In this document: one piece after another, positions 9,907 to 20,463 of the stretch
Layout of the letters: each line of letters opens with the position of its first letter
Numbering within the stretch: position 1 is the first letter of the stretch
NCBI RefSeq assembly: GCF_003054445.1
Contig: NC_042506.1
Location: 1,681,501-1,745,500 of the forward strand
Length of the DNA: 64,000 nt
Direction: 5' to 3'
Source of the DNA: Pichia kudriavzevii
Lineage: Eukaryota > Ascomycota > Pichiomycetes > Pichiales > Pichiaceae
Notes under the pieces: model-generated
What the model saw: the letters and a program-made list of their open reading frames with translations, nothing else
What the model was told of the DNA's origin: nothing
Database searches by the model: none
Program-made: the position numbers and the translations under genes

Positions 9907-11617
9907 AGACGATCAAGGAAGTTCAAAGTTTTATTTGTCGAAGTCATATTATAGAAGGTTGGTCAAAGGGCATTCCGAAATTGCTAAACCAATTCATACG
10001 TTCATAACAAAACAAAGTAAATGGTCAAGTAAACAAGACGCAGCATTCAACCAACTAAAGAACGCTTTGATATCAAGTCCCACCTTGGTACACCCAAGTT
10101 GGTCAGGCAATTGTAAATTTTTTCTACATACCGATGCGGGTGAAGTATCATTAGATTATACTTTAGAACAATTGGACGAAACAGGTAAATTAGGAGGTGT
10201 AATTGCTTACGGTTCAAAGAAGCTAGTTGGAAGTCAACTAAATTATGGAATATATGATCGTGAATTTATGGCTATTGTTGAAGCATTAAGAACATGGAGA
10301 TATTATCTCATGGGAAGACATGTCATTGTTATGACGGATCACAAGAGTTTAATTTACTTAAAAAATCAAAATCTTATAGACTCCACTAGAGTGGCTAGAT
10401 GGATGGATTTCTTATCACAATTTGATTTTGATATTCGTTACTTACAGGGAAAGAACAATTCCGCTGCTGATGAGTTATCTAGATACCCATATAACCACGA
10501 AAACAACTTAACGCTAACCAAAATCGAATTGGCGTTGCTAGAATTGACGCAAGAAGAGGAGCATGAAACACAGATACATTCGTTGACACTAAGTACTATC
10601 GAAGCCAATCAAGAGTTAAAAAGGGAAATTATTACGGGTTATTAAAAAGATACTGATTATGCCTTGATATTCAGAACTTTGAGAGATAAAACAAAAGTTC
10701 CAGTTGAAATTAAAAATCATATCAAACATTTCTGTTATCAAGATGAGGTACTTTATTATAAGACATTAGAGTCTCAAGATTTCTTTAGAGTAGTTATTCC
10801 AAACTACAAGAAACTACCGTATAGAATATTCAAAAATGCACACAATTCCAAAGATGCTGGTCACTTAGGTGCATGGAAAACTTATTTGAATCTTAAAGAT
10901 AGTTTTTAATGGTCATCTATGTTGAGACAAATTAAAAATGGGTAGAAACCTGCCGTATCTGTTAACAGCACAACACCAACACTAGAAGAATACATGGGAT
11001 GTTTTCCCTTTACCAATTCCAACAGGTCTACCACATACATGGATTTTACACTACTAATCCAGTTACTATGACTGGTTGTCGATCGCTTTTCAAAAATGGC
11101 ACATCTTATACCCACGCACAAAAGACTTAATGCTGCTGCATGTGCTCGTTTGTTTAGTGACAAAGATATTCGGTTTATGAATAAGTTCTGGCAAACATTA
11201 CATTATCTCAATGGTAGTTTTCTATTATTTTCATCTACTAATCATCCAGAAACCGATGGACAAACGGATAGAGTCAACAAGATCGTTAATCAGTTGCTAA
11301 GGAAATATTATGCAAACGATCAATTATTCAGGAATGAACATATATCTTTGTGTGAACCTAGTTACAACTCAACGTACCAAGATTCCATTAAAGCAAGTCC
11401 TTTTGAAATCGCCTACGAGTATGAACCGAACATGATTAAAAAAGTAAATAGCTGGGATTTGGAGGATAACAAATATTCACTTAACGCAGAGGAATTCGTA
11501 AGACGTGTGAAATTGATCTTACAGCAAACATTGGATAATATTGTAAAAGCACAAAGGCGACAAGAAAAACACCATAATAAAGAAAGAAGATACTTTGAAT
11601 GCAAAATCAGTGATTGA
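9907..11617 (+). mobile_element. RNase H and integrase remnants of the Ty3/gypsy fossil
   Basis: This part of the fossil shows the RT thumb to RNase H region with hallmark blocks (FLHTDAG, VIAYGSKKL, YDREFMAIVEAL, VMTDHKSLIYL, and a terminal ADELSRYP). Next comes an integrase N-terminal zinc-binding-type segment (about 10690-10909) and integrase core remnants with HPETDGQTDRVN (about 11240-11290), the typical end of the gypsy integrase catalytic domain. It is broken in several places and treated as a pseudo-element. Confidence 0.88.
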
Positions 11618-11775
11618 GTTCTAGTACTTTGAGATGCCTTTGGCGTAAAGATAAAGTACAAAAAAATTCAACCAGTATCGTAGGGGCCATACAGACTAGT
11701 CAAGAAAATAAACGACAACGCTTGTGAAGTCGATTTATCGGTTATTAATTTGAAAGATCGTGAATTAAATGTACA

Positions 11776-12540
11776 GTGGACCAAATTCATGCTGGTATAA
11801 ACCACAACTCACCATTATCAATCAGTTACTTTCAATATCAAGAAAGGTATGTTAACAAGTTGGTTAAGAGATATGAATCTTATCATGCTTTTATCTACTC
11901 GATTGATGTTGACGAAGTTGAAAAACCTGGTAATATCCATCAACCCATGAATACAAATCATGCGAACAAATCGAGAGAGGAAATACTTGAAGAGTTTAAC
12001 GATGTAGTTACTCGAGACGCACCAACAGAACTACCGCCAAAGAAAAGGTGCGTGCATAGGATTGTCTTGAATAACCCTAGTCAGATCTCTTCGAGAAAAC
12101 AATACCCATTAAGCTTCTTTGAGAAACAAGAACTAACTAAACAAGTTGAAGTTCTAATTAAACAAGGTTTCATCAGAACTAGTTCCAGTCCTTTTAACAG
12201 TCCAGTGCTATTTGTTAAAAAGAAAGATGGTACTATGCGTATGTGTGTTGATTATAGGATTCTAAACAATAATACTGTCAAGAACAAACTTCCACTTCCA
12301 AATATTGACCAATTTATTTCAAGACTTGGTAAGGCAAAGGTCTATTCTAAATTAGATTTAATGTCAGGTTATTACCAAGTGAGAATTGCTGATGAAGAGG
12401 TGGAGAAAACGGCATTTTCTACTGATTTTGGCCATTACGAATGGATGGTAATGCCGTTTGGACTAACAAATGCACCTGCGACCTTTCAACAGATGATGAA
12501 TAATGTCTTGTCTGAAAAAATAAATCGATTTGTCTAAATG
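11776..12540 (+). mobile_element. Displaced reverse-transcriptase remnant of a Ty3/gypsy element
   Basis: The piece carries the linker before RT and the fingers and palm blocks of gypsy RT, including [43 protein letters not shown] and [17 protein letters not shown]. It lies 3' of the integrase remnant, on the same strand. It could be a rearranged part of the same element or part of a second element inserted nearby. It is broken. Only its family and order are claimed. Confidence 0.88.
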
Positions 12541-12590
12541 TATTTAAACGATATTTTAATCTGTACAAGAAAACATCGACTCGGTGTCAC

Positions 12591-15174
12591 CAGCTGAAAA
12601 GGTGCCAATTCTCAAATATGTTATGAGTAGTAGGTAATCATGTCAGTAAATATAGCAATGTGAGGTGGTTTTTAGGAATAGTCAAACACCACGTAATATA
12701 ATATCCTCCAGACATTCCCTAAGTGAACATGTAGACAGTCGGAATAATGAATGAAGTTACTAGTTGCAGAATAAAAACACTCTTTTCAACCATAACCTCT
12801 AATTATGAGTCATGTCCATATTATCAATAATTTAACAAGATAGTACCAGGTTTGTTATCCCATTCCCGTAAGTTTTAATGAGGTTGACCTACCATTTTTT
12901 TTGCTCAAAATATGAATTTCTAGATAGTCGCATTTTTTTCGACAAGACACTCTGTCATTTTTATAGATATTGCAGATGTTCTAGTTTTTTCTCGCTTAGA
13001 AACACATACTTTCCATACTTGGATTGGTTTTGCCATAAACTTTAGAATGCTGCAATTTCAAATGTAAAATGTTTACGATCCTAGTTCAAATATGGGCTTT
13101 CACGTTGTATCGAAGATAGATGTAGAAGCAAAGTTGATTTGTATTATTAGGTATTCAGACTGGATGTGTTCTAGCAAACTATAATTCAGCAACAAGCTTT
13201 TCCTGCGGGATTTTCATGGCCCTCATAATGATTTCTTAGGAAAAACCAATATTTTATACTATTTATCACAGCTTAAGAGAGCAAATTTCTAATTGCCTAA
13301 AATAATTTCGTTCAGTGTATGCAGACGACTTTGTGGTTCTCCTTTTCATCATGTTATTTAATGCTTGCACAATTCCAATTCGATGGATCAAATATGCGAG
13401 ATCCTTCAGCAGCAAAAGACATGCTTCATCAGATCAATACTGTGAAACTTAACAAAGTGTGTGTCGTCTATAATTGGTATTGAAGACACATCCTTAATTT
13501 CAAGTAACAAGGGGATTCTGGTGAGGAATACAAAATCTTGTCACGCCCTGACGAACGTTTAGAATTTTGTGCAATCCGCTGTATTCCTCCTATATTCCCT
13601 AACTAAGGGCTGATAAAGATAGACCAAAGGATACGGATGTAGAACTATGGTTGGTACGATACACCCACCCACAGGGAACCAGTTTTGGAGGCCAACATTC
13701 ACCGCCGCTTTAATATTTCGTGACTGTTACAAGCTCGACCGCTTTTCTGCCAACTCTTGCTAATCCCACATTCCGGTGCGAAACTTCTGTTTCCGTATGT
13801 TTCTGCGGTTAAACGTAGTGAATAAAAATCATTTTATAACGATTACACCTGTTGGTGTATCATTCAATAAGACCAACATCTTTCTAGTTGATGATTTATG
13901 TGACCATCTTAAGTATGCTTTAGTATTTTTTGTAGTGGTTTGTAGCTTGAACATTAACCAATCAGATATATAAGTACTCTTGTCAGTCTTGAAAATAGTC
14001 AAGAGATCCGGAATTTTATAAAGTGAAAAGTCAGTAAGGGCTAAACTATAGTTTCAAGCCACCCGTAGCTTTATATTAGTATATATATTACCTTTAAAAG
14101 AAAAGAGATCTTTATCAGCAACCTGGAAATATATGTACAAAGTGCTGGCGCTCAAGAAATAACCTGTGTATTCAGTTCCTCCTTTTGGATACGTGCAACT
14201 TTTCATTAGAATATTATTAGTTTTAATTCAACAAGCTTAAACGCTCTTGGTTATTGAGACTATGAGAACCACAATGCTGACCTATTTCGTTGATACAGCA
14301 TCCAACAAAGTAGATTTAAACCTAGGCGTGACATTCATATGTTGTTGAATACTTTATCAGTTAATTAGGTCAATATTATATGCATATTTGTTAAAGCACC
14401 ATGAAATGATGAGAGCACCTTTTTATAAGATAGTGGTCTCTTGTGAATATATATATATATATATATATATATTACCTCCATCAAATAATTCCAATGGATA
14501 GTCAAAACTATTTGATCCACTCAAATTTGCAAACGAATTAGTCATTTGATTCTGTAATACTGATTGCTATTCTCTACTTGTCAATATTTTTTGATTGGAT
14601 GTAGGAAACGAACAGATTCGTGTTGCCCAAAAATATATATCAAAAGTAATTTTGTTAATTAACCCAAACAATCGATTTTATATTGTTGATTTTCTTAAGT
14701 TTACTTTGAATAGTTTTAGGTCCAACATGTTAACAAGCATTAATTTTACTTTGAATATCCGTACTAACGTTACAGATTGAATTATTGATAAAAGAACTTC
14801 TATAAAGCAACAGATAAAAAAGAAAATAAAAGTGCTTGATATGTAAAGGAATATCGGGAGCTTATTGAGCTAGATATACTTGGTTAAACATGCTTTGTCA
14901 AGATATGGAGTATAAACATGTATATGTGAAGTAAAAAATATTTAGAATTTACTTTTATAAATTGGCCCAGGTGGGTTTGATTGGCTTTTTGAGACTCATA
15001 ACCCTTTTGAAGTTTGCTTTTTTAATATTCAATTTATCTGTCTCAAAACTACTCTATTTCCGTATGTAATTATTGTGATAAATGAATAAAATCATGTTTA
15101 TAATAATAGTACTCTATTAACAGATTTAAAATGTTAGTATAAGACTAAAAATATTAACAACTAAACAAGAAGTT
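12591..15174. other. 2.6 kb AT-rich gene-free DNA
   Basis: No gene recognised. Short open frames at 13776-13973 and 14595-14780 have no domain and AT-driven composition. An (AT)13 dinucleotide run lies at 14447-14472. Together with 7845-12590 this makes 7.3 kb with no intact gene, unusual for this compact chromosome. I see no long inverted repeat by eye, but I cannot exclude one. Confidence 0.6.
14447..14472. repeat. (AT)13 dinucleotide microsatellite
   Basis: A run of 13 perfect AT units within the gene-free AT-rich block. It is self-complementary and could extrude as a cruciform. No gene is close enough to treat it as a TATA element with confidence. Confidence 0.9.
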
Positions 15175-15247
15175 CTCCACATAGCGTAATGGTGATCGCG
15201 TCTGACTACGGATCAGAAGATTCTAGGTTCGAGTCCTAGTGTGGAGG
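15175..15247 (+). tRNA. tRNA-Arg (anticodon ACG), copy 2
   Basis: Identical over all 73 bases to the gene at 3838-3910, same strand: acceptor CTCCACA/TGTGGAG, anticodon ACG, no intron. The match extends only a few bases outward (ACAAGAA before, GTT after) and then flanks diverge. A T-rich run follows after about 15 bp. It closes the gene-free block on the side of LCB1. Confidence 0.95.
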
Positions 15248-15403
15248 GTTGTCTTCAATTTTTTTTTGCTAAGTTTGGTTATTATTATTTTTTAGAGAAA
15301 GAATTACGCTTACTCGGGATTCTGACAATATATTATTTTAGCTTAAAGACGATTTATATATATAAAGAAAAATCGGGGTAAATGTTAGTGAAATAAAGAT
15401 TAA

Positions 15404-17080
15404 TTATCTACCAGATTTCCAGTTGTTAACCTGGTAAATGATCGCTTTGGAGACTACATCAAATGCATGGTCAAGATCTTCCCTACTATGAAGAGCGGAG
15501 AGATGTAAAATCAATTCCGGCACAACTGGCAGTAATTCATGATGCAAAATTCTTTTTGTTCTAGTTGGGAGGACCTTATTCTCAATGCATCTGTTTATTA
15601 TTAATTGTAGGTTATAAGATTCCAAGTTGTAATATTCGTCAAAATAAAGTTCCTCATTACCATTCTTCAGTGCCTTTTGAATAACTGAACCTGGTCCACC
15701 ATAAACATCAGGTAAGCCCAACTTTCTCCGAAGATCTGGCTTTAGTCTCAAATGCAAAGAAGGAGAGTATTCGGTTGATTTCACTGTTATTAATTCTGAC
15801 AAATCTTTAGAATTAACAAATAAGTTATGAAGATAAGCGCCATTATCCCTTAGTTGTTTCAAGTATGGGTTCGGCTTTCCTTCTATTTCGTTATCTTCTA
15901 TAAGCTTAATAACAGTACAAGCCGCTTTAGCAACATATGGAGGTAGAGATGCAGAGAAAACGTAAGCGTTGGAAGTCAAAACTTGATGATAGATCATATC
16001 CTTATCACCAACGCAAAAACCACCACTTGTACCAAAAGCACGTGCCATACTACCAATAGTAATTTCAATTTCTTCTCTAGGAATGTTGTAAACCTCCGCT
16101 AATCCACGACCATTGTTACCCAGAGTACCAATGGAAGTTGACTCGTCCAAAATTAATCTGAACTTGTATCTGTTTTTGATTTCAACCAATCTTTTCAAAT
16201 CTGGGGAATCGCCAAAATTCTCAAACAAACCTTCTGTAACAATGAATCTTCTGTTGAGAGGACCATCAGCTAAATCTTCCTGTAAACCTTCTAAAATCTC
16301 CTCAAGGTGGTCCAAATCATTATGATTGAACCACTCAATATTACATCTGGAAATCAATGCTGCCTTTTGCAATGCAATATTGACACCTCCATCAACGATG
16401 ATTATATCACCTCTTTTTAAAAAACATGGCAAAACTGATATCGGTGTAGCAAAATCTTGACCATACATAATTGCATCCTCAGCACCCAAGAAAGAAGCAA
16501 TATCTTCACGGAATCGAACATGAACACTTTGAGTACCATAAAAGTTTGGAGGACCACATGCACCAACACCAACATCACGGATGCAGTCAACTGAACTTTC
16601 AATGACGTCCTTATTAGTGCTCATACCAAGGAAATCAAGAGACGCAAAGTTGATTACACCACTAGAAATCGAATTATCCGCATGTTTGATATCAACTACT
16701 TTAGCAACAGGGCCCTCAATTAAAGGGTTAGTTTCTAGTTGCCATCTCTCATCATCTCTAACCTCAGGAACGAGTGGTGCTGGTTCCCATTCATCAATCA
16801 ATTCTTCGACTTCCTTCTTCGTCAACAACATTTTATCCCTCTCATCCTGAGAGTACCTAGAAGCTAGGAAGTATTTAATGGCAAATAATGCTAGAAGTGC
16901 CTCTAAGAGAGTCCTCCATGGATCATTCTTATGTGATGCCTTGATGTAATTAATAATGAACTCACCACCTGGGAACTTGGAAAGCAAATTGGTTGTTTCT
17001 GACCAAACATGATTGGCTTGGTACGCAAGACCAATTAGAAAATTGGAAGACTCAGCACTTTGAGAAGCCAAACTAGACAT
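15404..17080 (-). CDS. LCB1: Serine palmitoyltransferase subunit 1
   Basis: A 558-residue protein, the same length as S. cerevisiae Lcb1. It is the non-catalytic LCB1 partner of LCB2 in the ER enzyme that condenses serine with palmitoyl-CoA, the first step of sphingolipid synthesis. One N-terminal membrane segment lies near residues 60-75 (LLEALLALFAIKYFLAS). It is followed by an alpha-oxoamine synthase fold: FASLDFLGMSTN, GVGACGPPNFYGTQSVH, LDESTSIGTLGNNGRGL and AFGTSGGFCVGD. The position that holds the PLP lysine in LCB2 has no lysine, as is normal for LCB1. The start is the first ATG. tRNA-Arg(ACG) lies 157 bp beyond the stop, and the metallothionein-like gene lies upstream on the same strand. 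Confidence 0.96.
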   Translation of the reverse strand: MSSLASQSAESSNFLIGLAYQANHVWSETTNLLSKFPGGEFIINYIKASHKNDPWRTLLEALLALFAIKYFLASRYSQDERDKMLLTKKEVEELIDEWEPAPLVPEVRDDERWQLETNPLIEGPVAKVVDIKHADNSISSGVINFASLDFLGMSTNKDVIESSVDCIRDVGVGACGPPNFYGTQSVHVRFREDIASFLGAEDAIMYGQDFATPISVLPCFLKRGDIIIVDGGVNIALQKAALISRCNIEWFNHNDLDHLEEILEGLQEDLADGPLNRRFIVTEGLFENFGDSPDLKRLVEIKNRYKFRLILDESTSIGTLGNNGRGLAEVYNIPREEIEITIGSMARAFGTSGGFCVGDKDMIYHQVLTSNAYVFSASLPPYVAKAACTVIKLIEDNEIEGKPNPYLKQLRDNGAYLHNLFVNSKDLSELITVKSTEYSPSLHLRLKPDLRRKLGLPDVYGGPGSVIQKALKNGNEELYFDEYYNLESYNLQLIINRCIENKVLPTRTKRILHHELLPVVPELILHLSALHSREDLDHAFDVVSKAIIYQVNNWKSGR

Positions 17081-17359
17081 GACGGTTCTTGTTTGACTGC
17101 CCTTTAGTTGTATCTGTTGAATCGCTTTAAGAACACGGAGGCCACAAATTCAGTATACACAACTGTTTCCCCAACCAAATGCTGAAAAAAAAACCTCGAA
17201 AACAGTGAGGGTCAGACGTACTTACAAGGTACTACTTTAATTATAGATCGAATCAAGCTTAAGTATATGAGGAAATAGCATACATAGTTTATTCAGATAA
17301 GATCAAAGATAAAGACGTTCTTTTTCGAACAGTAATCAAAACGCAGATCCGCATAATTT

Positions 17360-17626
17360 CTAACAGCAGCAACTCCTAGGAGTAGTAAGATCATCATCAC
17401 TCGCATCTGGGGGCTGACAGTGGTCACAAGCACAGTCACCATCACATACACAAGATGCAGTTGGACAGGTACATTTGGATTTGTCTTCGGTACATTTTCC
17501 ACATTTACATTGCCCGACACATTGGCATTGTTTAGGACATGAACACAAAATCATTTCGATTTTTTTGTGAGAACAGCATTTTGTTCTTTCTTCTCCAGTA
17601 TTGTTATTATTAGAATGACAGTTCAT
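17360..17626 (-). CDS. Metallothionein-like cysteine-rich protein
   Basis: A small protein with about 20 Cys in 88 residues. The core has the alternating pattern CSC-x3-CQC-x3-CKCGKC, then CTC, CVC-x3-CAC and DHC, typical of copper- or cadmium-binding metallothioneins (Cup1/Crs5 type). There is then an acidic Asp/Ser linker and the chain ends in SCCC. Three in-frame ATGs are possible. 17626 starts at MNCHS and keeps the extra Cys pair. 17728 would add 34 residues rich in aromatic and hydrophobic residues (122 aa). 17554 would give 64 aa with 17 Cys. I prefer 17626 because a hydrophobic leader is unusual for a cytosolic metallothionein, but this is not settled. The likely role is metal buffering and detoxification. 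It sits in tandem 3' of FCP1. A GCTGA core resembling part of a copper-response site occurs at 17742-17746, which is weak evidence. No orthologue is named. Confidence 0.72.
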   Translation of the reverse strand: MNCHSNNNNTGEERTKCCSHKKIEMILCSCPKQCQCVGQCKCGKCTEDKSKCTCPTASCVCDGDCACDHCQPPDASDDDLTTPRSCCC

Positions 17627-17859
17627 TTGGGCAAGGTGTTTGGAGCTAAAATAGTAAACCAAATGTTCAACAACGTAAGCAAAGTAAACAATAAAATGTT
17701 GGTGGGGGAAGTCTTGAAATTTCCCCATTATTATGCGTGAAGCTGAAAAACTAAGATATTCCTCAAAGTACGTGAAAAATTTCCAAAAAGGTAGCCGCTA
17801 TGATCCCTTTCAACCATCATATATTTAGATTTCACTGTGAAATCATTTCTACTGTGATA

Positions 17860-20238
17860 TCATTCCAGGTCAGCCAAATGCTCAAGTAGTTCTTTTTCAA
17901 ATTCATCTTCTGAAATGCTATCCTCTTCTGTATGCTGTCTCTTTCGATCTTCCACTTCCGTACTATTATCGGTTTCCAATTTCCTTTTCACCGCTTCAAT
18001 ATCTTTGTTTTGAGCATCGTTTACATGCACAATTGAGGTTTGTTCATCAGATTCGTTCACACTATCCGCCTTGGAATCACCTTCACCATCATTATTTTCA
18101 CCGTTGGCCTCTAATTCTTGTAGTGATCCCCCTACCGCCCCTTCATTATCATCATCTTCGTCACTGTCTTCGTAATCTGAACCCATGAATTCCTTCATCT
18201 CATTATCAATTTCTTCCCAATCAAGACTTTTTTTCAATGAGGAATCGTTTTTACCGTGGAATTCAAGGTAATCATCAACTTGTGATTTACTCAATAGATT
18301 TTCAACCTCGACAGTGTATTCATCTTCAGGTATTCTATCCCATAGAGACATACATGCAAATAGCCAATCTGGGTTGACAACTTTAACATTTTCGTCTACA
18401 CTTTTTGCCAATCTGACCTTAAAGGTACCGGCGTTTTTACATATAACGTGTGTGACACTTGTGGTGTAATTTTCAACAAAAGTAGCACCAAAAGATTTGG
18501 CCCAAATCACTATATCTGCATGATCAAGTTTTGTTCCTAAGGGCAAAATGCCACTGAGTAAGAAGATGCAGTCTTTGAATACAAATGACTTCATTTCGAT
18601 CATAATATCTTTCACATCAGGAAGAGAACGGAGTTTCTCTTGCCCAGGTTCACTCTTAAATTCAAAGTAAAATTCATTGTGAATCCTCGTTAATGCTTGG
18701 CTTAAGTACTGGAGTTCCTTATCATCATCATATAATAAGTTGTGTGTTTCTCTGTCCTCCACCTTATGTTTCATTGCAAAATCCGTCTTTTTGCTGGTGA
18801 ATGTCGGGTTTCCCTCCGTTGTAATATTTCCTGACTCCTCTTCTATAATTTTATCCAAGTTCTCCTGTAACCTTTTTAATGGTCTGTCATGTTCCTGTTG
18901 TTCCAAAGCGTTCGTTCTCTCAGTTTCTTGAACTATTAAAAGGTTAGGATCTTCTGGAGTGTCTGTTAATTCAATGAGCCGATCAATAGGTGATGATACT
19001 GTTGAGTTTGATCCATCTATGCCCTTTACAGTAAAGGCTTTTGTTTTAGGTTCCTTTTCTCCCTCATCCTCATCTTGCGCCTCTTCACTATCATCGTTAA
19101 TGGCATTTTCATCCATCTTTTTGTCTTCCTCGTTTATTATCATTTCCTCTAATATGCTAACAGATTTCCTCCTTTTTGATGGTCCTAGTAGAGCTTGCTG
19201 TCTTGGCAAAAAGCTCGAGTTGATGTCACCAATTCCAAGGAAGAAATCGTAGGGAACCACTTTGATTAAATTTGGAGACCAATTCCAAACATCACCTCTA
19301 TCGTCAATTATTACAACCATTGAAGTATCTACAGGAAATAGTCTTTCTAGAGACTTTTGGGTTAGCGATCCGCTTTCATCTCTTGATAGAATTCTTTCCC
19401 CAAAGTATATTCCATCAGGATCGATAATTTTTGCAATATTTTCAGCATACTTTCTTGTTGCCATAGTGTAGATGTGCATTTCGTACTTTTCGTTCATTTT
19501 TTCTAAAAAAGTTTCTAGTTGTGGTCTTAGTTTAACATAATACCACCTTTTGATGGGTTGAATTGGCGGTCCGTGGTAATTGACAGGTATAAATGGAGGC
19601 TCTTCTAATGCAAAAGTCTTGACATCCTTGAGAGCTCCATAGTTGGGATTTGAAGGATCTGACATCCATTCTCCAATTGTGGGATCTACTGTAACATGAA
19701 TAACTGTTTGGTCTAGGTCAACGACTAAGGATAACTTTTTTTCTTGTAATAATCTATCTGTTGATGAACGTTCAATATTCTCAGCTTCTTTGGATGAAAC
19801 TTTCAAGTTAGTGGTTTGGTGTGCCATTGAAATAGCTGCTCTGTAACCAGTCTCTTCTTCTTCAAGAACTTTACCACATACAGCACAAAGCCCACCAAAC
19901 TGTATTGGATGTGCACAAGGTTCAAGGACTTCCAATATATGCTGGTGAGCATCTCTGATTTCATCATTTGCTTTAACTAAAATATTCTTGACAACACCAT
20001 TGACACTTGAATCGTATGTCCCTACATTTTCAACTTTCTTCAATTGACGTTCGCTTTCATCGGCTACTTCATCTTCTACTTCACTGATAGGAACAGGTTC
20101 ATAATCGTAATATTTGTATGTAATTATCCGTTGATATTTCTGGATCTTTTCATCCTTCTTTACATGAACTTTCAGAACAGTAATAGGATACAATATACTC
20201 TTGGGTAAATAAACCTTTGTAATTTCCTGATCAGACAT
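17860..20238 (-). CDS. FCP1: RNA polymerase II CTD phosphatase Fcp1
   Basis: A 792-residue nuclear phosphatase that removes Ser phosphates from the Rpb1 C-terminal repeats and so recycles Pol II. The FCPH (NIF) domain carries the catalytic signature DLDQT at residues 174-178, where both Asp are needed, and downstream VVIIDDRGDVW supplies the further acidic residues. An N-terminal region holds CAHPIQFGGLCAVCGK, typical of fungal Fcp1. A BRCT domain follows at about 560-655 (FLLSGILPLGTK, then VVNPDWLFACMSLWDR). The C-terminus is acidic and ends EFEKELLEHLADLE, matching the TFIIF-binding tail of the family. The start is the first ATG. It belongs to a minus-strand run with TAF8, TOM40 and a probable MED9. 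Confidence 0.97.
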   Translation of the reverse strand: MSDQEITKVYLPKSILYPITVLKVHVKKDEKIQKYQRIITYKYYDYEPVPISEVEDEVADESERQLKKVENVGTYDSSVNGVVKNILVKANDEIRDAHQHILEVLEPCAHPIQFGGLCAVCGKVLEEEETGYRAAISMAHQTTNLKVSSKEAENIERSSTDRLLQEKKLSLVVDLDQTVIHVTVDPTIGEWMSDPSNPNYGALKDVKTFALEEPPFIPVNYHGPPIQPIKRWYYVKLRPQLETFLEKMNEKYEMHIYTMATRKYAENIAKIIDPDGIYFGERILSRDESGSLTQKSLERLFPVDTSMVVIIDDRGDVWNWSPNLIKVVPYDFFLGIGDINSSFLPRQQALLGPSKRRKSVSILEEMIINEEDKKMDENAINDDSEEAQDEDEGEKEPKTKAFTVKGIDGSNSTVSSPIDRLIELTDTPEDPNLLIVQETERTNALEQQEHDRPLKRLQENLDKIIEEESGNITTEGNPTFTSKKTDFAMKHKVEDRETHNLLYDDDKELQYLSQALTRIHNEFYFEFKSEPGQEKLRSLPDVKDIMIEMKSFVFKDCIFLLSGILPLGTKLDHADIVIWAKSFGATFVENYTTSVTHVICKNAGTFKVRLAKSVDENVKVVNPDWLFACMSLWDRIPEDEYTVEVENLLSKSQVDDYLEFHGKNDSSLKKSLDWEEIDNEMKEFMGSDYEDSDEDDDNEGAVGGSLQELEANGENNDGEGDSKADSVNESDEQTSIVHVNDAQNKDIEAVKRKLETDNSTEVEDRKRQHTEEDSISEDEFEKELLEHLADLE

Positions 20239-20463
20239 TATAGCTTTTAACCGTCAAGTGGGCTAGGAAATTATATATCCACTGTGTTTAAGTTAAGCCA
20301 ACTAGTACTATTTGTTGTTGATACAAATTGATGAATTAACTAATTTTTTTAGTGTAATTCTTTGTGCGAAGCTTAGTTTTGAATTTTCTACTGCGTGTTT
20401 ATATTTGCGTGCATATATAGCTAACCTCACTACTTAAGAAAAGTTTTACAGATTTCAAATAAA

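Larger units (their letters stand above)
9449..12590 (+). mobile_element. Broken Ty3/gypsy-type LTR retrotransposon fossil
   Basis: Remnants of a Ty3/gypsy (Metaviridae-like) element on the plus strand. Gag-like fragments (about 9458-9906) are followed by the end of RT and RNase H (about 9907-10530), then integrase pieces (10664-11617), then a separate linker plus reverse transcriptase piece (11776-12540). It is broken, with at least half a dozen breaks. The parts are not in the canonical protease-RT-RNase H-integrase order, because the main RT piece lies downstream of integrase. I could not find a pair of flanking LTRs or a target-site duplication. The decay and lack of LTRs suggest an old copy, or two old copies nested or rearranged. 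A short perfect hairpin (8-bp stem, 9449-9456 with 9464-9471) sits at its left edge. Confidence 0.88.

Noticed and set aside
13776-13973. 65-codon frame in AT-rich DNA
   Set aside because: No domain; expected by chance over 2.6 kb.
14595-14780. 61-codon frame in AT-rich DNA
   Set aside because: Ile/Asn/Phe-rich translation of AT-rich sequence, no conserved motif.
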